This document shows positions 21,337-35,342 of a DNA stretch of 64,000 nt, in pieces (position 1 is the first letter of the stretch; every line of letters begins with the position of its first letter). The notes beneath the pieces were generated by a model, which saw nothing but the letters and a program-made list of their open reading frames with translations, was not told the origin of the DNA and ran no database searches. Both the position numbers and the translations under genes were made by a program. Location of the stretch: assembly GCA_963662155.1 (NCBI GenBank), contig OY759263.1, positions 602,095-666,094 of the forward strand. Reading direction: 5' to 3'. The stretch is from Lamellibrachia columna. Lineage: Eukaryota; Annelida; Polychaeta; Sabellida; Siboglinidae.

Positions 21337-24300
21337 ATGGCGTCAGCATCGCACTATTCTACCAATGGCATTTCCAGAACACAGCCAACAAGAAAGGGTC
21401 AGCGAGGTGGAACACAGTTGTGCAGACCAACTCAAGTGATACTGTCTGTGTTCAAGCGCAATCATTGTGTCAGTCCATATTGGCTCGGTGTGCTGTAATA
21501 CTTCGATTACGCAACGTGATGACCCATGGCAGTGTCTTATGTTGCAAGTACAGCAGCAGCAGCAACAACAACAACTACAGCAGCAGCAGCAACAACAACA
21601 ACAGCTGCAGCAACAAAAGAGAACGATGATGTAATTAACGTTCGTGATGCCAGAACAGAAACACATCGAAAAAACACTGGAATTAATCTGGACAATCTGA
21701 TACGTATTAAGCAAGTCAATACACTATCACGACGGACAATTAAGGGACCTCCAACTTGCACTGGTTAATCCATGTTCTGTGCGGAATAAGTCAGCTGACA
21801 TTAGCAACTATATAGCCACCATTGACATTGATGTCCGGATGATGGAGACTTGGCTAACATCTGTTGATGCGGTTAAATTTACCGTGCTGAACTGAAACCC
21901 GATGGCTATGATATGAAGGGTAATCCGAGATCAGCTGGTAGAATCGGTGGCGGGATTGGTATACTGTTCAACGCTGGTATTCGGTGTAATGTGTTGTTAT
22001 CTGGTGAACACTTCATTTGATTATGGTAACTACGAGTTATTGTTTGCAAAGACGAAACTAGATGTGTATGTGATATATGGACCACCACATTCAGAAAAAA
22101 CATCTTGTCACTACTGCTACTTTCTTTGAGGAATGTCAAACATATCTGTTGCATGCAGCTCAGACCCGTCATGCACTCTTGATAGTTTGTGATTTTATAT
22201 ATTCATATTGATATTGATGCTGATATTGATATTGATATTGATGCTGATACGATTAGAATGTGTGATGTACTAAGTATGTATGATTTGACACAACAGTGTA
22301 TATCTGGATCTAATCATCACCAGGATAGGTGTAATCGTGAACTTAGTAACCCTGCGGCTGGTTACATGGTCTCGGATCATATGTTTGTGTGTGTGTTACC
22401 GAGTAAACATGCCCAGACTTTCCTTAGAGACACGTACCATATCGTATAGGAAACTGAAGCAAATTGATAACAGTGCTTTCAGCACCGACCTGAAAGATCT
22501 GGTTAATGGACTGTTGAGTATCAATGATATAAATCAGCTAGTTGGTGAATAGAATACAGAATTGAGACAGTTGTTGGACAGACATGCACCCATCAAAACC
22601 AAGACTATTGTAGTGAGGCCACTGGTGCCCTGGTTCGATGACGAACTCAAAGCGCTAAAGTCACAAAGACGAAAGACAGTTGTTGGACAGACATGCACCC
22701 ATCAAAACCAAGACTATTGAGGCCACTGGTGCCCTGGTTCGATGACGAACTCAAAGCGCTAAAGTCACAAAGACGAAAGCTGAACAGATCTGGAGACAGA
22801 ATAAAAACCATAAAACTTTGCTGTCTTCCATCGCGCTAGGACACACATACGTCGGTGCACTGAATAACAAACGAACCTGCTATCTTTCTCACTTAATCTC
22901 GGAAGCTAAGTGTGATTCAAGGTTATTATTTGTCCTAATCAACATCCTGTTTGATAAGAAGCAGAGTAATTTATTGCCTCAATTTCCACACGAATGGAAG
23001 ACTGCATTTGCAGTGCCGCTGCTAAAAAAAGCAGGAATGGATCTTATTCCCAAAAACTATCGCCCTGTGTCAAATCTCCAATATGTGTCCAAACTAACAG
23101 AGCGGGCTGTCGTAAACCAACTTTGTCTTCATTCAGAATGTGGGTTTCCATTGCCAATTTGTCAGTCTGCTTACAGAGCAGTGCATTCTACAGAAACTGC
23201 TCATGTTAAGGTTCAGTCGGACATTCTTCTAAACATGGACCAACAGAAGGTAACACAACTGGTTTTAATTAATTTGTCGTCGGCTTTTGATACCGTGGAA
23301 CATTTTGCTTAATATCATGAATTGCACTTTTGGAGTATCAGGCACCGCCCTAAATTGGTTCTCTTCCTGTCTGCGGTCACGATCGCTGCTTATCACTATC
23401 AATGGTACAATGTGTGATCAGTTTGACCTTGACCAGGGAGTACTACAAGGATCATGCATATAGGTCCTGTCGAATTCACGGTGTACTCTAGCCCCGTTTT
23501 CTATGTCATTAATCAGCACGGGAAACTGGGGTATGCCTACGTTGATGACCATCAAGTATACTGTAGTTTCCATCCTGATTCTACGGATAGTGACTATGAG
23601 TCTATGGAACGGTGCATCAGTGATATCAGCAACGGGCAGCATGAAACTGAAAATTAACGATTCCAAGACTGAGTTCATCCTAATCGGTACTCCACAACAA
23701 CTCGTACAATGCACCAACACATCTGTTAACACCAGGGGCAGTGTAGCACATGCATCAGATTTGTGTGCGACAGTTGGGTGTTTATTTCGATAAGCACATG
23801 TCCATGGAACAACATATCAAATCCAAATGTCTGTCAACCTATGCATAACTGTATAATATCGGAAAGATCAGAAAGAATATTGATCATCAAAGTGCAGAAA
23901 AACTCATTCATGCTTTGTTCCACAGCCACATTGACTACTTCAATGTGTCGCTGATCGGTTTGTCAAAATACATAATAAAGAAATTACAGATGATGCAAAA
24001 CACCGCGGCCAGCGTGTTGTGTAGAGTTGGTAAATATGACCACATATACTCCTACACTCAAACGACTTCATTGGTTGCTAGTTAAGTTTCGCATTAAACA
24101 CAAGATATGCTTGTTGACTTTCAATGCATTAAATGGTCATGGTCCACAGTATCTGTCGGAAATGTTGACGACTAGAAATGTCCATTATGGACTGAGATCT
24201 CATGAGGCTCTGACACTCAATATACCACGGACAAAGAGGAAAACTCTGGGGGATCGCGCTTTTTAAGTGGCTGCACCTAAACTGTGGAATTCCCTACCCG

Positions 24301-24420
24301 AAGACATGCGTAGTAGCAACGGTGTCAGTGTTTTAAGAGTAAATTGAAGATTAACTATTTTAGCATAGCATATAACTAATTATTAATTTTAGTCATTTAA
24401 ATAGCTTTACTTTTTATAAT
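21337..24420 (+). mobile_element. L2/CR1-like LINE, degenerate
   Basis: Plus-strand element. Endonuclease N-terminal blocks read LVNPCSVRNKSADISNYI and, after damage, GRIGGGIGILFNAGI. The reverse transcriptase region at 22818-23312 reads FPHEWKTAFAVPLLKKAG, NYRPVSNLQYVSKLTERAVV and LINLSSAFDTVEH. After frame changes it continues DQGVLQGSCI and the catalytic box YVDDHQVYCSF. The C-terminus reads LKRLHWLLVKFRIKHKICLL, YGLRSHEALTLNIPRTK, and then VAAPKLWNSLPEDMRS after a stop. At least five frameshifts or stops break it. The upstream part has (CAGCAGCAGCAACAACAACA)-type repeats at 21550-21615. ORF1 is not clear. Confidence 0.88.
22566..22790 (+). repeat. ~109-bp tandem duplication in the L2-like LINE
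   Basis: GACAGTTGTTGGACAGACAT at 22566 recurs at 22675. The two copies are nearly identical except that the second lacks four or five bases near CTATTG. It duplicates the linker between endonuclease and RT and shifts the frame. Confidence 0.93.
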
Positions 24421-24491
24421 AATTTGTGTTATTGCATTTGTTTTTACTGTTTTGACATTTTTACTATACCATTTATTTTACTGTACAACAC

Positions 24492-24580
24492 CATAGAATA
24501 CCATTGTATAGACATGGCACTATATAATACCATTGTATAGACATGGTGCTATATAATACCACTGTATAGACATGGTGCTA
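24492..24580. repeat. 29-bp tandem repeat, three copies
   Basis: Three copies of CCATTGTATAGACATGG followed by a TGCTATATAATA-like half lie in the AT-rich 3' flank of the L2-like LINE. Confidence 0.88.
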
Positions 24581-24589
24581 TAGAAATGA

Positions 24590-25910
24590 ATACACATTTA
24601 CATTGAAATTTAACACTGAATAAGCAATAGCTTAATAACTTGATTTTTAAATTATAATTATTATTATTAGTAGTATTTTAAACTAGTTATTTATTTGTTT
24701 ATTTAGGCATTATATCAAATACAATTATTATTATTGTTATTATTATTATGTGATAACTAATTATCAGTTCAGTATTTGCACTTGATATACATGTGTATCA
24801 TTATCAATGCAACAGGGGAGAGTACACATAAGTTTACACTTCAATTCTCTCCGTTTCCAGCATATGATTTTAACTATTCATCTTTTAAATATATATGATT
24901 TAAATTAGCTTTGTACAGAAATGTTCTGCATTAGTAATGTATGTATATACATTGCATATATGTAATGTTGGAAATAAATATATTATTATTATATTATTAT
25001 TAGGTGTGAAACCTGTGATTTCTGTATTTATATTGTACAATGTGTGTGCAAATACAAAAATGCTGAATGCTTCAGCAACATTCTCTAGAGCTCTCAACAG
25101 CTAGCTTTTTGATAAAATTAATACAATTAATATTCTGACAATTATTGGGTAGTTTTTATTGTTTTTACTTTTAGCAATTGCAAACAAGGCACAAAGATAA
25201 TATAAACAATAAACAACTGAAATAGCTGTCGCATTATGACTGCATTGTGTAGAACACTGACATGAAAATACTGAAACTGATGATAATTTCATCAATGACC
25301 CACTGACAAAATATGAATGACGCAGCTGACATTCAATACTCAGAGAGATGTACGTGTAGCTAAAAGCTACAATCATTACAACAATACATTAACAATCTCT
25401 TTATAACTCAAAACACTATATCAAATGATGTAACTGTCCAAATGACCAGTGCAAGTGACATCAATTGACCTATGTACGTTAAGTAAACAGACTTGTGGTA
25501 ATATTACTGCAAATCTTAATGGGGAAAATCATTTAAATAAATACAATCAAAATGAGGTAATTACGCCAGTACAGGGAACATCACTCACACCAATTTCATC
25601 CATTGATAAAACACAAATGAAAAAAATATATATAGTGCTGCTGTTTTGCTTTTATTTTATATTTGTTAAAATATTAATAAAATAAATCACAATATATACT
25701 CATGAACGCACGGAAAGCAACAATAGTAACGATAACGTGTTTGAATAGGGACCGTGGTAATATCGTGCATCCATGTAATTATTGCCCATCATATCTGCTG
25801 TTTACTTGCCCGCCTTTTAGTAAGCCCCACTAATCTGTCTAATGTGAGCGTATTGGATTGTGGTACGCTAAACACCGAACGGTGCCGGAAAGTGTCCTTC
25901 GCAGTAGTAG
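24590..25910. other. AT-rich stretch, no gene seen
   Basis: It contains short (TTA)n and (TAT)n runs at 24655-24750 and 24975-25005. No coding region or transposon end is recognised before the CR1 tail at 25911. Confidence 0.5.
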
Positions 25911-26593
25911 ATTTAACAAGATTTAACAAGATTTGCCATCCAAGCCAAAGGCCCAGATGGCAAGTGAACAAGGAAGACATTGGCTTATCGAGAGTCCAAC
26001 AATGTTCATCTACTTATAACCCGCCCTCCTGAGATATGTGTCAACCTTGTTTTTAAACATATTCACGCTGCTAGCAGTTACACAATCTGTAGACAATTTG
26101 TTCCATTCATTTATTGTCCTCTGTGAGAACGAGTGCTTCCTGATGTCCAATCTACATTGATACTTTACTAATTTTACCTCATGTCCTCTAGTTCTGCTAT
26201 CCTTCTTGAGTGAGAAAAACATATTTCTATCAATATTTTCATACCCATTCAATATCTTAAAAACTTCAATCTGATCTCCTCTTAACCTCCTTGTCTCTAG
26301 AATTGTTAAACCACATTCCTTCAGGCGTTCTTCATAACTAAGGTCTCTCAGTTCTGGAATCATTTTAGTTGCTCTCCTTTGTATGCGTTCAAGCGTAACT
26401 ATATCCTTCTTACGATATGGTCTCAATGCTTGTATACAGTATTCTAAATGAGGTCTAACTATTGCTTTATAAAGAGGTATAATTAACTTTTTCCCTTGTA
26501 TGTTTCTTCTAATCAATCTAAGAATTTGATTACCCTTTGAAGCTGCAATACCACACTGCTCTAAAGCTTTCATATCAGCACTTATTGTAACTC
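25911..26593 (-). mobile_element. CR1 3' fragment
   Basis: This minus-strand copy of the CR1 3' end has two and a bit tail units of AATCTTGTTA at 25911-25935. ORF2 C-terminal codons ending RRAGYK follow, upstream to EQCGIAASKGNQILRLIRRN. A 5-base-scale deletion removes the 'ITY' of NITYKGKK. The 5' edge dissolves at 26593 into a TAG microsatellite, so the truncation point and the microsatellite start coincide. Confidence 0.93.
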
Positions 26594-26615
26594 AGTAGTA
26601 CTAGTAGTAGTAGTT

Positions 26616-26693
<78 letters not shown>

Positions 26694-26713
26694 TAGTAGT
26701 AGTAGTAGTAGTA

Positions 26714-26807
<94 letters not shown>

Positions 26808-26836
26808 AATAATAATAATAATAATAATAATAATAG
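26594..26836. repeat. Compound trinucleotide microsatellite (TAG, TTG, TAA)
   Basis: A long (TAG)n run is broken by single-base slips near 26691 and 26714. It changes to (TTG)n at about 26753 and to (TAA)n at about 26808. It links the CR1 fragment to the SINE. Confidence 0.97.
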
Positions 26837-26863
26837 CTAGCAGCTTGTTTCAGCTTAGCCTGT

Positions 26864-27190
26864 GGGGAGCGGTGGTCTAATGGTTAGAGCACCCGCCTGT
26901 CTATCGAGAGGACGTTGGTTCGATTCCACCACCGCCGTTTCGAAGCTTAATTGGACAATTTTGTTCACCCCACTTTGCCTGTGTCTTTCGGAAGAGAAAC
27001 TAAAAGCCGTTGGCCCAAACTCGTGCGCTCAAGATTGGGCTGTTTGGAGTACAACTACTTCAGACTTGAGCCTTATTTGGCTCCGTGCTCTGGCGCCACC
27101 ATATGTCCCACACATCTTCGCCTGGATGCAGATTGTGCTTTTAATTGTGACAGAAATTATGTATGCACCCAGATGCACCCATACATAACT
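26864..27190 (+). mobile_element. tRNA-derived SINE, long form
   Basis: The head resembles a tRNA with an A-box-like TGGTCTAATGGTTAGAGCA and a B-box GGTTCGATTCC at about 26917-26927, the internal promoter of RNA polymerase III. A body containing TTCGAAGCTTAATTGG and TTCACCCCACTTTGCC follows, shared with the copy at 31290. The rest of the body runs to about 27186. The head's acceptor stem does not pair cleanly (GGGGAGC/no mate), and a long non-tRNA body follows, so this is a SINE and not a tRNA gene. Confidence 0.82.
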
Positions 27191-28202
27191 AGCTAATTAC
27201 GATCCGAGTATTTCGTAAAATATGAGTTAACTGTTATCAGTTTATATATACGATGCAATTCTGATGAATTTTAAAGTTTGATTATATAGGCACAATATTA
27301 TTGTACGTCAGACTGAAAAGTTAAATCAGGCAAAAAACTTTAATGTAGCATTTCGATAATATGATGCTACTGGCTGCTGGCGTTTCTATGCAAAATGGAG
27401 TGGAAACAGTGTGTAACAACGAGACCACGCCTGTGCGGCCAGACTTTCTTCTCGGCGAATTCACGACGGCAAGCGAGAATCGGATAAGCGAGACTTTCAG
27501 CTTAGTCTCGTTACTTGTTATAATAATTAATTTTATATCGACGAAATAAAAGATTTTGAATAAATAACCGAAAGTCCGACCAACCATTTTTCATTAAATA
27601 GATAAAGGAGATAATAAATATTACTTTTATCAATGTTTTGACACACGAAGTTTGTCTAGGTTTTTTTTATATATCATATATATATTTAACACTAATGTTT
27701 ACGGAAATTCGTGTATGTTTGGTTCCTTACGGTTCTTTTCGGTTTCTATTGGACTTTGGTTAGATTAGCCATATTTTCGTATTTTATTTGCTTATAATTT
27801 TTGTTTAAGCGTTTAATGCAAGCTTGTCATTTTTATTACTTTCTTGACTATTCAGCTCCCTTGCTGTTATAACATTGTTCACACAGAATAAAGAGAAAAT
27901 ATATGTAAGATAAATCGAAACTAATTTGTGAGGTTTTGACTTCACACATTGAGTTTGGGCACGAGGCTTTCTCTGTAAATGGCTACTCGTTTGCATTAAA
28001 TCACTAGAAGAAAATTATTAAGGCAATTACCTAACGCGTCTGTCATTTTATTTGACTTTGCTGTAAAGTTTTGGCGCCCTTCACGTGCATGTAACCGTGA
28101 CAAGCGCCGTCATGCCTGCCGTTGCGCGCTCAGGTGAAGTATAATTTGTATGTCAGACACGGTTGCCATGGTAACATTAAAACTTGTATCAATTTCGATG
28201 TT
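27191..28202. other. No gene seen
   Basis: AT-rich sequence between a SINE and a CR1 copy. No splice-bounded exon or repeat was recognised. Confidence 0.45.
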
Positions 28203-31020
28203 GCGGCAATTATGAATTAGATATTGACCCTCACATAATTGGTATAACTGAATCATGGGCCAACATAGATATAACAGATGCTGAATTAGGACTGACAGGA
28301 TATGTAATGTTTAGGAAAGATCGAATAGGAAGAAGGGGCGGGGGAGTTATTTTATATGTTAAAGAATCTATTCAGGCTTATGAAATAAAACTAGAAAGGG
28401 AAGCAGATTGCGATGAAGCTGTTTGGTGCAAAATTGTTTCAGGAAATTCAAAATTAACTGTTGGATTAGTTTACCGAAGTCCAAACATAAACGAAGAGGA
28501 CAACACAAAAATAAAAAACGGTATAAAGGAAGTTAGTAAAGGGGAATGTATCATAATGGGAGATTTTAACCATGGACACATACAATGGAATTCTCTAGAG
28601 AGTACAGGGATTGAGGACCAACAATTTCTATTTTTAATCCAGGATAGCTTTCTTACTCAGCACGTACTAGAACCAACCAGGGGAGAAAATGTATTAGATA
28701 TAGTTCTGTCATCACAAAAAGAATTAGTGGACAATGTAAAAATATTTGAACCATTGAGTAATAGTGATCATAATCAAATACATTTTGACATCAATGTAAA
28801 ATCAGAAAGTAAAAATAAGAAAACGTACAAGAGAAACTTCCACAAAGGTAACTACAAAGATATGAGAAAATACTTAGCAAAGCTAGATTGGAATAACATG
28901 CTGATGAATAAGACCGCAATTGAATGTTGGAATATACTAAACTATGAAATTGAGAGTATCATCGATAAATTTGTTCCCTTCCAAAAACAAGGAAAACGAT
29001 GTAGAAAGAAACACTTGTCAAAAGAGGCTATTAGAAAAATAATGCTAAAACAAACTATGTGGAGGGTTTATAGGCGTACCAGAAAGGAAGAAGACTATGC
29101 AAAATACAAAGAGGCACTTAATGCAGCTACAACTGAAATCAGACAATCTAAAAGAAGCTATGAGCAAAAACTAGCATGTAACATAAAAAATGACAGCAAG
29201 AGTTTTATGCATATGTCAGGAGTAAACAAAACGTACAAGACAAGGTTGGACCTCTAGAAGACAGTGCTGGAAATATAATATCACAGGGGTTTTTAATGGC
29301 GGAAGACCTAAATGGTTACTTCAGTTCAGTGTTTACCAAAGAAGATATTAGTTCATTACCAGTTGCTGATGCTAAATTTCAGGGGGCTAAATCTGACTAT
29401 TTAGGTCCGTTAGTTGTAACTCCAGAATTGGTAGCTAAGAAAATAAAGGCAATGAAGGATAACAAATCACCGGGAGTGGATGGGATTCCTCCAAAATTAC
29501 TAATGGAAACAGTAGAACAAATCAGTATACCACTTGCAAGAGTATTCAACTTGTCATTAAAAGAGGGAGTTGTTCCGTTTGAATGGAAAGAAGCAAAATC
29601 ATACCATTATTTAAAAAGGGTTCGAGAAATAAGTAAGAGAATTACAGACCAGTGAGTTTAACGTCAGTAATTTGTAAATTATTAGAAAGGTTAATTAAAG
29701 ACCATATGGTGGACTTCCTCGTTAAGCATAAATTATTAAATTCATCTCAACATGGATTCCTTAAAGCGAGGTCATGCTTAACAAATATGTTATGTTTTTT
29801 GGAAGAAATCAATAAGTGGATAGACGTGGGATCGCCAGTAGATATTATCTACTTAGATTTTCAGAAAGCTTTTGACAAAGTGCCACATCAAAGATTACTA
29901 CTTAAATTAAAAGCCCATGGTATCGGGGATAGCATAACTGACTGGATAGAACAATGGCTGACTGACAGAAGACAACGAGTTGTAGTAGATGGAGAAGTTT
30001 CAACTTGGAAATCGGTTTTGAGTGGGGTACCTCAAGGATCAGTATTAGGACCTATATTATTCTTAATTTATAACAATGACTTGGACGACAGTATAACAAG
30101 TAACGTACTGAAATTTGCCGACGACACAAAACTGTTTAGAAAAGTTAATACTGATGGTGATAAACAACATTTACAAAACGATCTAGACATATTAGTGAAA
30201 TGGTCTGAGAAATGGCAGATGTTGTTCAATTTTGGGAAATGTAAATGCCTACATACAGGACATGGGAACTTGAATGTAAACTATAAAATGGGAGATACTG
30301 TTCTGGGTACTACTGTAAAAGAAAAGGACTTAGGAGTTACAATAAGCGCTGATATGAAAGTTTCAGAGCAGTGTGGTATTGCAGCTTCAAAGGGTAATCA
30401 AATTCTTGGATTGATTAGAAGAAACATAACATACAAGGGAAAAAACTTAATTATACCTCTTTATAAAGCAATAGTTAGACCTCATTTAGAATACTGTATA
30501 CAAGCATTGAGACCATATCGTAAGAAGGATATAGTTACGCTTGAACGCATACAAAGGAGAGCAACTAAAATGATTCCAGAACTGAGAGACCTTAGTTATG
30601 AAGAACGCCTGAAAGAATGTGGTTTAACAACTCTAGAGACAAGGCGGTTAAGAGGAGATCAGATAGAAGTTTTTAAGATATTGAATGGGTATGAAAATAT
30701 TAATAGAAATATGTTTTTCTCACTCAAGAAGGATAGCAGAACTAGAGGACATGAGGTAAAATTAGTAAAGGATCAATGTAGATTGGACATCAGGAAGCAC
30801 TCGTTCTCACAGAGAACAATAAATGAATGGAACAAATTGTCTACAGATTGTGTAACTGCTAGCAGCGTGAATATGTTTAAAAACAAGGTAGACACATATC
30901 TCAGGAGGGCGGGTTATAAGTAGATGAACATTGTTGGACTCTCGATAAGCCAATGGCTTCCTTGTCCACTTGCCATCTGGGCCTTTGGCTTGGATGGCAA
31001 CTCTTGTTAAATCTTGTTAA
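28203..31020 (+). mobile_element. CR1-clade LINE with endonuclease and RT, 5' truncated
   Basis: This is the most complete CR1 copy. The apurinic-type endonuclease reads DPHIIGITESWANID, RRGGGVILYVKESIQA, TVGLVYRSPN, IIMGDFNHGHIQW and SNSDHNQI, missing only its first strands. The RT reads YLDFQKAFDKVPHQRLLLKL, GVPQGSVLGPILFLIYNNDL and FADDTKLF, then the C-terminal RPHLEYCIQALRPY to RRAGYK at 30923. One-base indels near 29205 and 29605 break the frame, and the usual IYINDL is IYNNDL. The 3' UTR carries two copies of the tail AATCTTGTTA at about 31003-31020. High identity to the copies at 7605, 25911 and 32926 suggests recent spread. Confidence 0.95.
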
Positions 31021-31289
31021 AGATTGGCCTAAATTATTCACGCCGCTGAATGACATTCTTACCTAAATTTTTCTTTGCAAATACATTCATTCAATCATTC
31101 CACATCATTCCCTGGGTTAGAATGTTAGCCTCAAATTAGTAATATATGGGGGCCAGGTGGATCCCCCTTTCCAGAATATAATTTTTTTGGGGTGCGCCAC
31201 TAAAACTGGGGACCCAAACTTCGAAAGTTATTTGCATGAAAAAAAGCTGTACTTGTATATTTATGTTTTGCTGCCTACCATTTAAAAAA

Positions 31290-31462
31290 GGTGGGGCGCC
31301 GTGGTCATGTGGTAGAGCATTGGGCTTTCAGTCGAAGGGACCGGGTTGGAAACCACCTCCGCCATTTCGAAGCTTGGGCAATTTCGTTCACCCCACTTTG
31401 CCAGTGTCTTTCAGAAGAGATAGTAAAAGCTGTTAACCCTTCTATCTTGCCAGTCAAGCCAA
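31290..31462 (+). mobile_element. tRNA-derived SINE, short copy
   Basis: The head GGGGCGCCGTGGTCATGTGG continues with TAGAGCATTGGGC and a B-box-like GGGTTGGAAACC. The body TTTCGAAGCTTGGGCAATTT and TTCACCCCACTTTGCC is shared with the copy at 26864. The copy ends in CAAGTCACAC and passes directly into a CA microsatellite. Confidence 0.8.
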
Positions 31463-31912
<450 letters not shown>

Positions 31913-32925
31913 ACGCACACGAACATGAACAACCATGCAGGGGACAACCAGAATGCAATTTTTTATCTCCAATTGAAAATTAACTTCTGAAATCCTTGCG
32001 TTTTGAGAATGCTAAGGGCTTAAAATGTTATTTATCCTCTACTTTATGCTAGTGACAATATCACAAGTCCCAAGAATACAACTGAGAAAATCATACGTGG
32101 CTTTGAGTGACAAAAAGTCATTGACATGCATTGTCAGAACTTCACAGAAGCATGCAGTTATATATTTCATTCATCAATCAAAATTACAAGCATTAAAGAA
32201 TAAATGTGTAGAAAGAGTGTCAGTCCACAAACATTATTTGACTCTGGCAGAATCATCCGTGCAGTTATTGTCATTTCTGCAGTGGCACATCCCATTTCGC
32301 GATATAATCAGACAACTTTTTCGCAGCCACTGACTAGGTGTTTGGACATCAGTCAGCCAATCAAAATGTGTTTTGCATCATGAATATTTATGTGGCTCAC
32401 ATATGGGTTGGTTTACCTTATGAAATATGGCAAAATTTTGCCTCTCATAAAATGAAGGTCTCACCGATAATGCCACTTAGTGGTACTTGTAAAATCAGGT
32501 AATGCAACTGTGTTGTGCCTTTGAGACGCACCAATATCGTAGTTTTTTGCCAAATGTTAGGGGCCAGCCAGACCCCCAGATTCAGGACCAGTGGGGGTAC
32601 AGCAGTAAATCTGGGAGCTTGCTGGCCCATGGACCCTCACTAAATTCGAACCCTGATTCAACATTCATTTAGAGTATTGTGTTTTTGGCTCACTTTTGCT
32701 GTCCAAATAACACTGCAGATTACATCAGCGGTGAGCGAAAATATAAGCCACTGCCACTCGCTGAAGAAGACGCCGATGCATTGCTAATCCGTCCGAAAAA
32801 GTGTGCAAAAACACAATGTTTTTGAAAGAATATATGCTTTTGTGTATGCGGAATGGTTGAATGAATGCATTGGCATAGAACAAATGAGGAAAGAATGTCA
32901 TTCAGCAGCTTAAATAATTTACACA
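31913..32925. other. No gene seen
   Basis: Unique-looking sequence with no recognised coding, transposon or tandem structure. Confidence 0.45.
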
Positions 32926-33745
32926 AATCAATCTAGACAGTGTAGTGAAATGGTCTGAGAAATGGCAGATGTTGTTTAATTTTGGGAAATGTAAATGCCT
33001 ACATACAGGACATGGGAACTTGGATGTAAACTATAAAATGGGAGATACTGTTCTGGGTACTACTGTAAAAGAAAAGGAGTTACAATAAGTGCTGATATGA
33101 AAGTTTCAGAGCAGTTGAGTATTGCAGCTTCAAAGGGTAATCAAATTCTTGGATTGATTAGAAGAAACATTACATACAAGGGAAACAGTTAATTATACCT
33201 CTGTATAAAGCAATAGTTGGACCTCATTTAGAATACTGTATACAAGCATGGAGACCATATCGTAAGAAGGATATAGATACGCTTGAACACATACAAAGGA
33301 GAGCAACTAAAATGATTCCAGAACTGAGAGACCTTAGTTATGAAGAACGCCTGAAAGAATGTGGTTTAACAACTCTAGAGACAAGGAGGTTAAGAGGAGA
33401 TCAGATTGAAATTTTTAAGATATTGAATGGATATGAAAATATTGATAGAAATATGTTTTTCTCACTCAAGAAGGATAGCAGAACTAGAGGACATGGGGTA
33501 AAATTAGTAAAGGATCAATGTAGATTGGACATCAGGAAGCACTCGTTCTCACAGAGGACAATAAATGAATGGAACAAATTGTCTACAGATTGTGTAACTG
33601 CTAGCAGCGTGAACATGTTTAAAAAGAAGGTTGACACATATCTCAGGAGGGTGGGTTATAAGTAGATGAACATTGTTGGACTCTCGATAAGCCAATGGCT
33701 TCCTTGTCCACTTGCCATCTGGGCCTTTGGCTTGGATGGCAAATC
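32926..33745 (+). mobile_element. CR1 3' fragment
   Basis: Plus-strand CR1 copy starting inside the RT region (VKWSEKWQMLFNFGKCKCLH) and running through IPELRDLSYEERLKECGL to the C-terminal RRVGYK at 33665. It has indels near 33078 and 33185. The 3' UTR ends GGATGGCAAATCTTCTTCTT, so the tail repeat is replaced by a TTC run, unlike the other copies. Confidence 0.93.
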
Positions 33746-34180
33746 TTCTTCTTCAATCTAAAGTTCACGATTATCATCAAACCTACAGCGGGCTGAGAGC
33801 AAGCCGAAAGCTGCAAACTTATTGGGCCAACTTTGGCATCCGCCTGTGAGCTGATGAAATTTTTGTCTATCGGCTCAACATCGGGCTGAGGGCTATTCAT
33901 ATATATTCTGATAGTCAGCCATCTATTGGCCGACAATGTGACAAAGATTGGCCACTCTGACTGACTGTGACTGTGGGAATTTGCAGATTATTTATTAACA
34001 TAAGATATGACTTACCAAAATTCCATCAGTCAAGGTACACCTTTAGAAATTCTCTTGTGAATCTTTGGCTATGTTTTTGATTATCCAACACATTAATTTT
34101 GGCATGATTCTGTAAGAACAAAGGCACTTCCGTGGTCCAAATAGAGCTGCAGAATGCATCAGTGTATGCTGGTATAGTCC
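33746..34180. other. No gene seen
   Basis: Between a CR1 end and the 61-bp array. The last 60 bases are a diverged first unit of that array. Confidence 0.45.
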
Positions 34181-34745
34181 AGCGACGCCATGGTAACAGC
34201 GCCATGCATGTATCAGTGTACACTGTTATTGCCCAGTGATGCCATTGTAACAGCACCATGCATGCAACTGTAAAATAAGTGGTCTGTTATTATCCAGCGA
34301 CACCATGGTAACAGCGCCATGCATGCAACTGTAAAATAAGTGGTCTGTTATTATCCAGCGACACCATGGTAACAGCGCCATGCATGCAACTGTAAAATAA
34401 GTGGTCTGTTATTATCCAGCGACACCATGGTAACAGCGCCATGCATGCAACTGTAAAATAAGTGGTCTGTTATTATCCAGCGACACCATGGTAACAGCGC
34501 CATGCATGCAACTGTAAAATAAGTGGTCTGTTATTATCCAGCGACACCATGGTAACAGCGCCATGCATGCAACTGTAAAATAAGTGGTCTGTTATTATCC
34601 AGCGACACCATGGTAACAGCGCCATGCATGCAACTGTAAAATAAGTGGTCTGTTATTATCCAGCGACACCATGGTAACAGCGCCATGCATGCAACTGTAA
34701 AATAAGTGGTCTGTTATCGTCCAGCAATGCCATGGTAACAGTGCC
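34181..34745. repeat. 61-bp minisatellite
   Basis: About nine copies. The central seven (34250-34710) are almost identical and the outer ones diverge. The unit contains AACAGCGCCATGCATGCAAC and AAATAAGTGGTCTGTTATTA. Homogeneous core copies suggest recent expansion from the middle. Confidence 0.97.
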
Positions 34746-35004
34746 ATTTTGAATAATAATAATCATTTTTGTCAATACATATTATAAATATTATCAATAT
34801 ATCAAGTTTACAATAAGTATATTTTGTTGTTGTTTGTTTGTAAGAGCAACTGCATGGATCATACAATTAAATTATAGTTTCTTTAAATATTAAGTCGTGT
34901 ATTACCTCGAGGGAAACATTTGTTTGCATGACATGCAAAACTTAGTACACGTTGGTGAATTAGATATCAGTGCTCAGGAGAGGCACTGATATACATTACC
35001 TCAT

Positions 35005-35086
35005 GCATGCATACATGCATACATCCATACATACATACATACATACATCCTTACATACTTACATACATACATACATCCTTACATAC

Positions 35087-35117
<31 letters not shown>

Positions 35118-35295
35118 CATACATACATACATCCTTACATACATACATACATACATCCTTACATACTTACATACATATATACGTAAATGCATTCATACAT
35201 GCATACATACATACATACATACATACATACATACATACATACATACATACATACATACATACATACACACACACATACATACATACACACACACA

Positions 35296-35326
<31 letters not shown>

Positions 35327-35342
35327 GTACATACATATGTTC
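35005..35342. repeat. (CATA)n microsatellite
   Basis: CATACATACATA tracts with CATC, CTTA and CACA interruptions arranged in blocks. Period 4. Confidence 0.98.

Noticed and set aside
26864..26935. Functional tRNA gene
   Set aside because: A and B boxes are present but the acceptor stem does not pair and a conserved non-tRNA body follows, shared with 31290; it is a SINE.
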